Positions 1 to 7,153 of a stretch of DNA of 15,887 bases are shown one piece after another. The position numbers and the translations under genes were made by a program. This DNA is from an uncultured Bulleidia sp. (lineage in GTDB: Bacteria; Bacillota_I; Bacilli_A; Erysipelotrichales; Erysipelotrichaceae), in assembly GCA_934757945.1 (NCBI GenBank), contig CAKVLT010000038.1, positions 1 to 15,887 on the forward strand, read 5' to 3'. Position 1 is the stretch's first letter. The number at the start of each line of letters is the position of its first letter. The notes beneath the pieces were generated by a model. That model worked only from the letters and a program-made list of their open reading frames with translations. It did no database searches and was not told the origin of the DNA.

Positions 1-422
1 GCATACGAAACAGCAACTGTTTCCGCAAGAGAATCACGTTGAGCCACCCGTGACAGCCGATAATGTAAAGCACTGCCTACAATTCCTATCAGCACATACG
101 CAAGACATCCTGCACTTAAGATCAGAGTATAGGAAGCTCGTTGCCAGATCACAAACATACATATAATTTCAGCTAATGCCCCTGCAAATACAGCAATAGA
201 GTGCACACTTTCAGGAATCTTTACAGATAACAATGGATACACTACAAATCCTATAACACTGGCACCAAGGATATATCCCTGTGCTGCAATGACAGCAGAT
301 GGTGATGTCACCAAAGCCATCATGTTATCAAAAAGATACTCTGTTGCCAGAAAGATAAAATTAAACAATGCCAGTGCAATCATCAGTGTGATCACTTTCG
401 TATTCTTTATTTGTATATGCAT
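1..422 (-). CDS. Multi-pass membrane protein, N-terminal part (cut by window edge)
   Basis: The reading frame is open from the left edge to an ATG at 422. It gives 140 residues with no stop and at least four hydrophobic segments, at about residues 8-28, 44-66, 70-92 and 98-118. I chose this ATG because GAGG lies 8 bases before it and the protein then starts directly with a membrane segment. In-frame ATGs at 452 and 470 lack a good ribosome site. A -10-like TATAAT lies on the minus strand at 469-474. The alternating pattern of short loops and helices resembles the first helices of an MFS-like transporter, or of the membrane-anchored LuxR-type regulators with an MFS-like front half found in gut anaerobes. 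The C-terminal half that would decide this is outside the window, so no function is assigned. It is divergent from the zinc-ribbon gene. Confidence 0.6.
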   Translation of the reverse strand, partial: MHIQIKNTKVITLMIALALFNFIFLATEYLFDNMMALVTSPSAVIAAQGYILGASVIGFVVYPLLSVKIPESVHSIAVFAGALAEIICMFVIWQRASYTLILSAGCLAYVLIGIVGSALHYRLSRVAQRDSLAETVAVSY

Positions 423-652
423 ATAAGTAACCTCATGAGAAGTATCTGTCATACTTTTGTATATCTTCATTATAAATAAAAGTCTCCGGTACAATAGTTG
501 ACATTTGTCTCAACCGATTCTTTTTGAATCTTTACTGCATTTTTGTTTTCCTTCTTTTACCTGTACTGATTGAAACAATCGTCAACTGTAAGGCATCTTT
601 TCTCTGTGATACACTGAGATCACCTATACAAATGATAAGGAGGAAGTATTGT

Positions 653-1882
653 ATGCAATACAAACAGATACGATGCCCAAATTGTAATCATCTGATACAG
701 GTGGAAGAAGATGCTGTCCATATCTGTTGCCAGTGGTGTGCTAAAGAATACCAGTTGAAACAAAAGACGCCGCACTCTGAAGTAAGAACCATAGACTATC
801 CAGGAAGAGGACCTATATTCCAGACCTATGTACCTCAGGGGTGGTCTTACGGCATCTTTGATGATAATGAATCCATTTCCAGTCTTGCGGCTGTATGCAA
901 AGGAATACAGCTTATTTCTCAAAACGGTGCACAGATGGTTTTTTATCCATTCGCCTATTATAAAGACGCTGATCCAAGACCTGCCTTTAATTTTGGTTTC
1001 ACTGCACGTGCCTCTTCCAGAGAATATCAGTTTGATCCAATGACTTTTACCAATTACAGTAAATTCATGGATCTTCCACAATACGCCATAAGAAGAATCA
1101 CTTCCATCTGTACTCAGCTATTTCAAAGTCCACCCGGCAATATACAACTGCAACCACTAGATTTTGCCAATGCAGAAAAGATGACCATATATTTCCAGCA
1201 GGTATCTGCAGAGAAAATGAAAAAGCCATGCATGGCTTTTTCAGGAAAATTCAGTTTTTCCTTCCAGTCAAACGGACAACTGTATAACGGATTCTTTAGT
1301 TCCGTACTTTCTCATACTCAGAATACTTCTCAAAGTGCCAGCTGGCAGGATCTTTTAAGAAAAGGTGTCTCCTTTATGGGAGCCATGTATGGTGTGGGAG
1401 GTATGGGAAGCTTTGACTGGGGACGTTACTATGATCTGATACTCATCTATCCAAAAACAGAAACTACTGTAGATAGTCACTATGAAGCTATTTTTGATAA
1501 CTTCCTGAAGAACTTCAACTACGGTCCAGTATACTTTGCCTTACAAAATGAAGAAATGCAGAGAGCACAGCAGATTCAATTACAAGGTGCCATGTCTCGT
1601 CAGCAAAATGCCATTCGTGCCTCTCAAAATCTTTCTGCCACCCTTTCTGAAACCAGCAATATCGTCAATTCTGCCGTACAATCACACTCTCAGCAGATAA
1701 ATCATATCATTGATCATTCTACAGATGGTATCCGTGGAGTAGAATACTATCATGACACTAATGGCCAGACATATCAGGCAGATATCAAATATGATCATAT
1801 TTATAAAAAAGGCAGTACTTTTGCAGGAAGCAGTGATGGAAGTCTTCAGCTTGGCCCTGAATGGGAAGAGTTGAAAAAGTAG
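653..1882 (+). CDS. Zinc-ribbon protein of unknown function
   Basis: The protein has 409 residues. The start at 653 is set by AGGAGG at 638-643, nine bases upstream; the open frame runs further 5' to a TTG at 524, but without a ribosome site. Residues 8-29 form a zinc ribbon with two CxxC knuckles (C8/C11 and C26/C29). A long globular middle part of about 250 residues follows, rich in aromatic residues, that I do not recognise. Residues about 300-350 are Gln- and Ser-rich and probably helical or coiled coil. The C-terminus holds a Tyr/Asp/Gly-rich tail with spaced motifs (Y..DIKYDHIYKKG, then PEWEEL at the end), of a kind often found at the end of uncharacterised bacterial surface or stress proteins. 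There is no signal peptide or membrane helix, so it is probably cytosolic. It stands alone with a terminator right behind it. A decayed relative lies at 6840-7108. Confidence 0.85.
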   Translation: MQYKQIRCPNCNHLIQVEEDAVHICCQWCAKEYQLKQKTPHSEVRTIDYPGRGPIFQTYVPQGWSYGIFDDNESISSLAAVCKGIQLISQNGAQMVFYPFAYYKDADPRPAFNFGFTARASSREYQFDPMTFTNYSKFMDLPQYAIRRITSICTQLFQSPPGNIQLQPLDFANAEKMTIYFQQVSAEKMKKPCMAFSGKFSFSFQSNGQLYNGFFSSVLSHTQNTSQSASWQDLLRKGVSFMGAMYGVGGMGSFDWGRYYDLILIYPKTETTVDSHYEAIFDNFLKNFNYGPVYFALQNEEMQRAQQIQLQGAMSRQQNAIRASQNLSATLSETSNIVNSAVQSHSQQINHIIDHSTDGIRGVEYYHDTNGQTYQADIKYDHIYKKGSTFAGSSDGSLQLGPEWEELKK

Positions 1883-1890
1883 ACATATAG

Positions 1891-1914
1891 GGATGAGTAA
1901 AAGCTCATCCTTTT
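1891..1914 (+). terminator. Rho-independent terminator of the zinc-ribbon gene
   Basis: A 7-bp stem (GGATGAG paired with CTCATCC, 1891-1897 and 1904-1910) with a six-base loop is followed by TTTTAT. It begins nine bases after the stop codon. Confidence 0.85.
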
Positions 1915-1977
1915 ATGATGAAAAATTATTCTTTTCCTTATTCCATCTCTTATGCAATATTTTTAGACAATGACTTT

Positions 1978-2014
1978 ATAAAAAAGAATACTGTTTTGAT
2001 GTTTCACAGTATCC
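1978..2014 (-). terminator. Rho-independent terminator of the EIIC-sulfatase operon
   Basis: Read on the minus strand, ATACTGT and ACAGTAT (2012-2006 and 1994-1988) form a 7-bp stem with an 11-base loop, followed by TCTTTTTTAT. It lies about 55 bases after the sulfatase stop and faces the terminator of the convergent zinc-ribbon gene. Confidence 0.8.
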
Positions 2015-2066
2015 TTTCCTGATATACCTCTATATTTAATTTTCGTAAATTGACACACCTGATCAA

Positions 2067-3548
2067 CTATCTATTTTTCAGCCAGTCAGGTTTTCCCAGA
2101 TGCGTTACATTCTCAGATAATTCTTCGGGATAGTCTTTATAAGACTGTGGGACAGGGCCCTGAAATCTGTTCTCTTTATCATATTTTGATGCTACTGCTT
2201 TTTCATACGCTTTCCAAAGTTCCAGATTCTGCATATGTTCCTGATTCAATTGTATAGATTGATCATCCATTCTCAATTTTGTTGCTAAAGATTTCATATA
2301 ATCTGCCATCTCCTGATTTGTATGAATGATATTATGTTTTTCCTGTGGATCTGTCACTGTATCATAGAGCAGTTCAGTATCTTCCGAACTAAAGCAACAA
2401 TATTTATACTGATTTTCTTTCACCATGAATGCATACTGATCCAGTTTAATTCCGGATAAATACTCTGCATAGACTGGCAAATGTTCTAAGTCATCACCAT
2501 ATAAAGCTGGCATCAAAGAGACACCATCAATATTATGCATTGGTCTGGCATGTACATAATCTAAAATAGTTGGACCTAAATCCATAATACTTACAGATTT
2601 GTGAACTCTGTGGTTTGTCTGAATATTCGTTCCCGAAAAAACAAGCGGAATCTTTACTGATTTTTCATAAAATGTTGATTTACCATAACTATTTCTATCA
2701 CCTGCTGCATCTCCATGATCAGAAATATACACAAACATATTTTCAGTATTACGTCTTTTACAGAACTCATTAAATGCTTTACGCACTGCACCTATTCTAC
2801 CATCTGTTTCTTCTACCATAGCACAATAAGAAGCAAGTATTTCTTTAGCTAAAGCTGGAGATACCTCTTTCTTCTGCTTATTTTTCCAAGCATCTGGTTC
2901 TACCTCATCATAATAGGATTCCGGAATCTGTACTTTTTGAAGGTATTTATCATACAGATGTTTAGGTCCTACATAAGGATGATGAGGACTATAGACACTT
3001 ACACAGATACACTGAGGTTTATCATGATCCTGACTGAGATATTCCAATGCTTTATCAACAACATACTGATCGTAGTAAGAAGCATTGTTATCACCACCGC
3101 CTACGATATTTGTCATCTGATATCCACCATAAGCCGGTTCATAAACACCCCTTACATCTGTCATATCCTGTCTATTCCATGTGATAGTAGTACAATCAGG
3201 TGCAATTCTTTTTGTAAAGCCATGTCGTTGATCAAATCCTATAAAATGCATTCTCCCCACCAAAACAGTTTCATATCCCTGCAAAACCAGATGATGTAAG
3301 AAAGTAGGTGTCATATCCGGTAATGCGTCAGTTAATGTGAAAACCCCAGTATTTGCAGGTCTTTTACCACTTAGCATGGATACCCTTGAAGGAACACAAA
3401 GCGGGCAAGATGTATAGGCCTCATCAAATGCAGTCCCCTCTTGAACTAAAGCATCTAAATTAGGAGTATCTACATTATTTCCATACCACCCCGAATAATA
3501 AGGAGTATGTTGGTCAGTCATAAATATCAATATATCTGGTTGTTTCAT
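2067..3548 (-). CDS. Sulfatase, formylglycine-dependent (family S1 type), cytoplasmic
   Basis: The protein has 493 residues, a normal length for S1 sulfatases, which hydrolyse sulfate esters on sugars or small molecules. Visible motifs are the N-terminal strand ending in TDQ with metal ligand D12; the signature C51-V-P-S-R55 followed by VSMLSGKRP, where Cys51 would be oxidised to formylglycine; SPHHP near residue 189; SDHGD at 276-280 supplying metal ligands; and K290. A cysteine-type site needs a maturation enzyme (anSME in anaerobes), which is not in this window. No signal peptide is seen, so it should act in the cytosol. I chose the ATG at 3548 over the in-frame TTG at 3581, because the TTG lies inside the EIIC gene and the ATG sits 7 bases after the EIIC stop, with AGGAG in the EIIC 3' end. 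This suggests translational coupling and a shared substrate with EIIC. The exact substrate is not readable from the sequence. Confidence 0.9.
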   Translation of the reverse strand: MKQPDILIFMTDQHTPYYSGWYGNNVDTPNLDALVQEGTAFDEAYTSCPLCVPSRVSMLSGKRPANTGVFTLTDALPDMTPTFLHHLVLQGYETVLVGRMHFIGFDQRHGFTKRIAPDCTTITWNRQDMTDVRGVYEPAYGGYQMTNIVGGGDNNASYYDQYVVDKALEYLSQDHDKPQCICVSVYSPHHPYVGPKHLYDKYLQKVQIPESYYDEVEPDAWKNKQKKEVSPALAKEILASYCAMVEETDGRIGAVRKAFNEFCKRRNTENMFVYISDHGDAAGDRNSYGKSTFYEKSVKIPLVFSGTNIQTNHRVHKSVSIMDLGPTILDYVHARPMHNIDGVSLMPALYGDDLEHLPVYAEYLSGIKLDQYAFMVKENQYKYCCFSSEDTELLYDTVTDPQEKHNIIHTNQEMADYMKSLATKLRMDDQSIQLNQEHMQNLELWKAYEKAVASKYDKENRFQGPVPQSYKDYPEELSENVTHLGKPDWLKNR

Positions 3549-3555
3549 AAGCGTA

Positions 3556-4800
3556 TTATTCTCCTGCTGTTTCTTTTTCAATTAATTGCTTATCATATTT
3601 CTTTAACCAAGGAATCATAATAGCAACGTTAACAATAAACAGTACGATATAGACTATAACTGCTTTGAAGTCCATACTTGTAAGGAACACTTTAACAATA
3701 GCCGGCAAGGTATACGGTACTTCTATACAGGATCTGCTTAAAAAACCGATTTCTGTCAAAATATAAGGAACGCAACCATCAATAACAAATATCAGTAAAT
3801 ATGGAATCAATATAGCAAAGTTCATAACAATTGGAAGACCAAAAGTAATTGGTTCACCAATATTGAAGATAGCCGGCGCAAGGGCAATTTTAGAAACAGC
3901 TTTTAACTGCTGAGATTTACAGGTAATCATCATCGCCACACAAATAGCCAGCATTCCTATGACTGTCCATGAATTGAATCCTGATGTGAAGATATGCGGT
4001 AATGGTTCACCTGCAACATAGGCATTGGCATTTTCCACCATATTCATGGTAATAATCGGATTAATAATAGCACCTGCAACATTTCCACCATGAATACCAC
4101 AGAACCAGAGTAATCTGACTACAAGACAATATACAAAGACTGCCCATAGAGAATCACTTGCAACAAATAGCGGAGAGAATATCTTATTGATAAGTGCAGG
4201 TAATAGTGCCTGCCCACATAGCAGTCTGACACCACAAGCCAATCCTATAACGACAATATCTACAATCATCGCACTGATAGGTTCAGCTACAAATGGAGGA
4301 ACTGTATCTGGCAGTTTGATTTTAAAACCATGCTCTTCAAGAAAATGTATCAGTTGAGGAACTGTAAAACCGACAAGAATAGCACACATTAACCCTTTTG
4401 CCCCAAAGAATCCAAGGTCAAACGTGCCTTCTACAAGATTGGCACTGACAAGGCCAAAGGAGATAAAGGATACAACCATTGCATTTACTGGGCGCATCTT
4501 TTCTTCTTCACATGCCGCAAATGTTACACCAAATAGAGTAAACAGTGAAACCATACCCATGGTCATCTGATATCCAAGATTTAGCCATCCTGCATTATTT
4601 GCTGAGAATGCTCTCCAGGCTTCCACAAATCCACCAGTCATAGTTGCTGTAAACGGTGGTGTCATCAGTAACATGAAGATAGAACCTGCAACCGTCGCCC
4701 CAAATCCTGCTGTAACCCCTTTTTGCATGGTTTTGATAAATGTTAAGTTTGTAAATTTTGTGACAAGAATAATAAGTTTGTCACTAATAGAGTTTTTCAT
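3556..4800 (-). CDS. PTS sugar transporter EIIC, lactose/cellobiose family
   Basis: The 414-residue membrane protein has about ten hydrophobic segments. Family hallmarks are visible: LPDTVPPFVAEPISAM at 163-178, CGIHGGN at 234-240 (the GIHG motif of CelB/LacE-type EIIC) and FNIGEPITFGLPIVMN at 312-327, equivalent to the conserved NEPxxFGLPIV. EIIC forms the channel that moves the sugar while EIIB phosphorylates it. No EIIA or EIIB gene is next to it, so it must borrow partners encoded elsewhere. The ATG at 4800 has AAAGGA four bases upstream. The gene heads a two-gene unit with the sulfatase, behind a promoter flanked by two palindromes. Lac-family EIIC proteins carry beta-linked di- and oligosaccharides or chitobiose-like sugars. 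With a sulfatase partner, a sulfated sugar from host mucin or glycosaminoglycan is a reasonable guess. Confidence 0.92.
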   Translation of the reverse strand: MKNSISDKLIILVTKFTNLTFIKTMQKGVTAGFGATVAGSIFMLLMTPPFTATMTGGFVEAWRAFSANNAGWLNLGYQMTMGMVSLFTLFGVTFAACEEEKMRPVNAMVVSFISFGLVSANLVEGTFDLGFFGAKGLMCAILVGFTVPQLIHFLEEHGFKIKLPDTVPPFVAEPISAMIVDIVVIGLACGVRLLCGQALLPALINKIFSPLFVASDSLWAVFVYCLVVRLLWFCGIHGGNVAGAIINPIITMNMVENANAYVAGEPLPHIFTSGFNSWTVIGMLAICVAMMITCKSQQLKAVSKIALAPAIFNIGEPITFGLPIVMNFAILIPYLLIFVIDGCVPYILTEIGFLSRSCIEVPYTLPAIVKVFLTSMDFKAVIVYIVLFIVNVAIMIPWLKKYDKQLIEKETAGE

Positions 4801-4845
4801 ATTTTCCTTTCATGACTCCTAAATTGTATTGAGTTAAAATAATTC

Positions 4846-4859
4846 TTGAAACGTTTCAA
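4846..4859. promoter_or_regulatory. Operator palindrome O1 (probable LacI-family site)
   Basis: TTGAAACGTTTCAA is a perfect 14-bp palindrome with a central CG, the usual form of LacI-family operators. It lies just downstream of the predicted -10 box and so over the transcription start of the EIIC-sulfatase unit, where binding would block initiation. The same palindrome recurs 57 bp away. Confidence 0.8.
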
Positions 4860-4866
4860 CACTTGT

Positions 4867-4895
4867 ATGATAATCTCGCTTTTACAAAAATGCAA
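4867..4895 (-). promoter_or_regulatory. Predicted promoter of EIIC-sulfatase operon
   Basis: On the minus strand, TTGCAT (4895-4890) is separated by exactly 17 bases from TATCAT (4872-4867). The -10 differs from consensus at one base; the -35 matches only in its TTG. The promoter sits between the two palindromes O2 (upstream) and O1 (downstream). Confidence 0.55.
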
Positions 4896-4902
4896 TAGCA
4901 TT

Positions 4903-4916
4903 TTGAAACGTTTCAA
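4903..4916. promoter_or_regulatory. Operator palindrome O2 (probable LacI-family site)
   Basis: This is a second copy of TTGAAACGTTTCAA, here extended to 16 bp of perfect symmetry (4902-4917). It lies just upstream of the predicted -35 box of the EIIC promoter. Centre-to-centre distance to O1 is 57 bp, which would allow two bound dimers to bridge the promoter. Confidence 0.8.
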
Positions 4917-4925
4917 ATATCTTTG

Positions 4926-4966
4926 CAAAAAATGGGCTTACCCTGTATCACAATGTATAAGCCCAT
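4926..4966 (-). terminator. Rho-independent terminator of the lacI-type gene
   Basis: On the minus strand, ATGGGCTTA begins directly after the stop codon and pairs with TAAGCCCAT, followed by TTTTT. It separates the regulator gene from the EIIC promoter region. Confidence 0.85.
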
Positions 4967-5974
4967 TTAATTTAAATTTGCCACTGTTCCATTATCTCGT
5001 ATAACAGTTTCATATTTTTCACTTTTCAATTGTTGTAACAATGCTGAATAATCCTTATTTTCCAAATGCATAAACAACAATTGCACACACTTTTCCATAT
5101 ACGAGGGATCATAAATCTGAACATCATACGTAGTTATATTATTTCCAAAAGAAAATGTACTTCCAATCCCAAGCAAAGAAATATCTTTTGGAACTTCTAT
5201 ATAATTATCCTGCAGACATTGCAAACCACCCGTTGCTATTTCACAGTTGGAATAGATTAAAACATCAAAGTTTTTAAGGTAGGGAATGAGTTTATTGGTG
5301 ATAGCATACCCATCTTCCAGATGACTGCCATTCGCATCAAATATTGCATAATTTTCCAAAGAAATAGCATGTGCTTGTATGGATTTCATAAAACCAGAAT
5401 ATTTATGTATGGTGCCATTGGAATATGGAGATCCCTTAATAAAGGCAAATCGCTTATGCCCCTGTGCAATCAGATAATCCAATATATTTTCATATAACGA
5501 TTGATTATTTCTTCTTACACCTATAAGATTTTCTCCTGTATATCCATTTAAAGATAAAATCGGAAAATCTTCAGAGGCATACTTCTGCAACTGTTCTTTA
5601 GTTAATGTAACTGTCTGGATAATAGCTCCATCTGCTCTATGTTCAGAAAGATACTTCTTTGCCGTTTCATCATGTCCTTCAAATGTAGTGGAAATCAAAA
5701 GATCATACCCATGTTTAGCCACTTCTTTCTGTATGATTCTAATCTGATTACTGAAGAAAGATAGTGAAGCATCGTTAACTACAAGTAAAATCAGATTTGT
5801 TTTATTGGATCTTAAATTTGCGGCTGAAGTATTCTTCACAAACTGCATTTCTTCCGCCTTTGCCTTAACTTTATCTCTTGTTTTCTGAGAAATCTTCGGA
5901 TTGTCATTCAATGCCATAGAAACAGTGGAAACACCAATTCCCAATGCATTAGCAATATCTTTGATAGTTGTCAT
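4967..5974 (-). CDS. LacI-family transcriptional regulator
   Basis: The protein has 335 residues, the standard length. The N-terminal helix-turn-helix (TTIKDIANALGIGVSTVSMAL, residues 2-22) and the hinge-region helix (AKAEEMQF, then the N-T-S-A-A-N-L-R stretch) are typical. A periplasmic-binding-like sugar domain fills residues about 60-330. The start at 5974 matches the family start; six upstream in-frame codons to 5992 precede the conserved N-terminus and are not needed. No Shine-Dalgarno sequence is present before either ATG; an extended -10-like box ends six bases before 5974, suggesting a leaderless message. It lies directly upstream of the EIIC-sulfatase unit in the same direction, with its own terminator between, and the two palindromes there are its most likely targets. 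The inducer is probably the sugar imported by that unit. Confidence 0.92.
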   Translation of the reverse strand: MTTIKDIANALGIGVSTVSMALNDNPKISQKTRDKVKAKAEEMQFVKNTSAANLRSNKTNLILLVVNDASLSFFSNQIRIIQKEVAKHGYDLLISTTFEGHDETAKKYLSEHRADGAIIQTVTLTKEQLQKYASEDFPILSLNGYTGENLIGVRRNNQSLYENILDYLIAQGHKRFAFIKGSPYSNGTIHKYSGFMKSIQAHAISLENYAIFDANGSHLEDGYAITNKLIPYLKNFDVLIYSNCEIATGGLQCLQDNYIEVPKDISLLGIGSTFSFGNNITTYDVQIYDPSYMEKCVQLLFMHLENKDYSALLQQLKSEKYETVIRDNGTVANLN

Positions 5975-5980
5975 GCATGC

Positions 5981-5989
5981 ATCATACCA
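5981..5989 (-). promoter_or_regulatory. Extended -10 box giving a possible leaderless lacI-type mRNA
   Basis: On the minus strand, TGG-TATGAT forms a TGn-extended -10 box whose last base is six bases before the ATG at 5974. Transcription would start at or next to the A of the start codon. No good -35 box is seen. Confidence 0.4.
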
Positions 5990-6158
5990 CACATTTTAAA
6001 ATACATGAATTGCTTTGATTAAAACCCGATAAGATATCTGCACCTTCTCCGCCATTAAACTCCTTTAAAACAAAACACAGAACTATCTTTCATAAGCGAT
6101 TTTGCCGACTATTGACACTTTTCTCTTCTATAGACAGAAGCTATACCATAAATTTTCG

Positions 6159-6199
6159 AAAAAAAATCAGGCTTCTGCTGATGCAGCAGTGCCTGATGT
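6159..6199 (-). terminator. Duplicated terminator behind the nitroreductase pseudogene
   Basis: On the minus strand, CATCAGGCACTGCTGCATC folds back on CAGCAGAAGCCTGAT and is followed by eight T. It is a close copy of the terminator at 7113-7150 and lies at the same distance from the pseudogene's stop as that one lies from the intact gene. Confidence 0.75.
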
Positions 6200-6202
6200 G
6201 TA

Positions 6203-6460
6203 TTACTTCACCCAGTAAATTCTGTTTGCTTTTCTTTCTTTTACCTTGGGAGTCTCCTTCAATACCCCAGTCTTTCAGAAGTTACTTACCTTCTTCACTT
6301 GCAAAGACTTCTTTTTTTCTGTGAATCCAGCAGAATCCAATACCTCAGGAATCTCATCTTTAGAGAGCTTACCTCTGTATAGAAGTGCACACTTATATGT
6401 TTGGAAATTATTAGTTGGTTTTATCAACCAGCATTGTTGTTTCTGCAATAAGACTCCGTT
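6203..6460 (-). pseudogene. Decayed copy of the nitroreductase 3' end
   Basis: Bases 6203-6350 align closely with 7154-7345, the 3' end of the intact nitroreductase gene. The readable product still shows IGFCWIHRKKEVFAS and LLKDWGIEGD, against IGSCWIHRAKEVFAS and LLKDWGIEGD in the intact protein. Lesions are visible: an in-frame TGA just before GIGFCWIH, a TAA before LLKDWG, and a deletion of about 47 bases between short AGT repeats near 6250 that removes the equivalent of EGIGNCILGYPAEE and shifts the frame. Similarity fades upstream of about 6350 and may continue weakly to 6460; the 5' half is absent or unrecognisable. The terminator was copied with it. No function is expected. The left limit is firm, the right one approximate. 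Confidence 0.8.
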
Positions 6461-6513
6461 TAAGAAACCCAAAATCAATCTGTACGACAAGTAGAAAATA
6501 CGGTTTTGATTTT

Positions 6514-6681
6514 TTAAATAAAGAAAGAAATAACAAAAATAATAAATATGAAGAATCCAATGAGAATTGTAAGAACAATTAATCCGATAGCAGCAGGAAT
6601 TGCTCTTAGGATATATGGCAGAAATCTTGAAAGTAGCATAATTATACCGATGATACACAGTACAACAAGCAAAGAAATCAT
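6514..6681 (-). CDS. Small hydrophobic membrane protein, 55 residues, unknown
   Basis: The frame is preceded by a very strong ribosome site, GGAGGTGG, six bases before the ATG at 6681. The product is almost wholly hydrophobic: one helix at about residues 2-18, a short loop with Arg, Pro, Tyr and Arg (19-29), and a second helix at about 30-55 ending in Phe/Ile with no charged tail. The frame is open further upstream to 6792 but the strong ribosome site decides the start. The gene sits between two decayed gene remnants, which can be a hint of a small accessory gene such as a membrane-active peptide, but nothing in the sequence shows a function. The excess of Ile/Phe codons is expected for any membrane helix, so the ribosome site is the main support. 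Confidence 0.6.
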   Translation of the reverse strand: MISLLVVLCIIGIIMLLSRFLPYILRAIPAAIGLIVLTILIGFFIFIIFVISFFI

Positions 6682-6839
6682 GAAACCACCTCCATTCATA
6701 ATTCTCGTCAATTTCATATTATTACTTAGATTGCCAATAGTAACCACATAAACGATGTAGAAATAATTACTCCAAGCATAAATCATCATCAAATAAAAAT
6801 TAATTGACTAATTCCATCCAATATTATCATCATTTGTAT

Positions 6840-7108
6840 GGATATACAAGAATCGGCACAGAGAAAGACTCTGCGATGCTTAACTGTTTTATGAGTACCT
6901 TTTTCTGGCAAATTTGCTTTTTCTTTCCAGAAAGATATGTAACAATACGATGGTTTCTTCAGTACTGTACTTTCTCATATAGAGAACACTTCTCAAGGTA
7001 TCTACTAGCAGGATTTTTTGAGAAAAGGCGTCTATGGCATAAGGCAATGTTTGGTATCGTAGGTATGGAATCCTTTGAACTTGGCCGTTACTATGCTCTT
7101 ACTTCTCA
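6840..7108 (+). pseudogene. Decayed fragment of a second zinc-ribbon gene (paralog of 653-1882)
   Basis: The stretch aligns with about 1187-1430 of the intact zinc-ribbon gene. Matching blocks include ACTTTCTCATA followed by GAACACTTCTCAA (intact: GAATACTTCTCAA), TTTTGAGAAAAGGCGTC (intact: TTTTAAGAAAAGGTGTC), GGTATGG and GGCCGTTACTATG (intact: GGACGTTACTATG). The readable product keeps FEKRRLWHKAMFGIVGMESFELGRYYAL, which corresponds to residues around LLRKGVSFMGAMYGVGGMGSFDWGRYYDL. Neither the zinc ribbon nor the C-terminal tail is left, and the frame is disturbed by indels. The fragment ends abruptly a few bases before the terminator of the nitroreductase gene. It is the remains of a paralog that once stood on the plus strand here. 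Confidence 0.75.
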
Positions 7109-7112
7109 AAAC

Positions 7113-7150
7113 AAAAAATCAGGCATCTGCTGATGCAGAGTACCTGATGT
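7113..7150 (-). terminator. Rho-independent terminator of the nitroreductase end of the operon
   Basis: On the minus strand, ATCAGG pairs with CCTGAT and inner GCATC with GATGC, followed by TTTTTTGTTTTG. It begins four bases after the nitroreductase stop. A near copy lies at 6159-6199. Confidence 0.85.
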
Positions 7151-7153
7151 TTC

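Noticed and set aside
498..503. Consensus TTGACA upstream of the zinc-ribbon gene as a -35 box
   Set aside because: No -10-like box lies 16-18 bases downstream (the stretch is TTTTTGAATC), so no promoter is called.
524..652. N-terminal extension of the zinc-ribbon protein from a TTG, with a hydrophobic start resembling a signal peptide
   Set aside because: AGGAGG nine bases before the ATG at 653 and the CxxC ribbon directly after that ATG make the shorter form far more likely; the TTG has no ribosome site.
4846..4916. CRISPR-like repeat pair
   Set aside because: Only two copies of a 14-bp palindrome around a promoter; this is an operator layout, not an array. No CRISPR array or tRNA-like cloverleaf was noticed elsewhere in the window.
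6112..6117. A second consensus TTGACA on the plus strand near the nitroreductase pseudogene
   Set aside because: The only TATA-like box (TATAGA at 6129) is 11 bases away, too near, and no plus-strand gene follows.
6275..6658. A 127-codon minus-strand open frame
   Set aside because: It is out of frame with both the nitroreductase pseudogene and the small membrane gene that it overlaps, and its start has no ribosome site.
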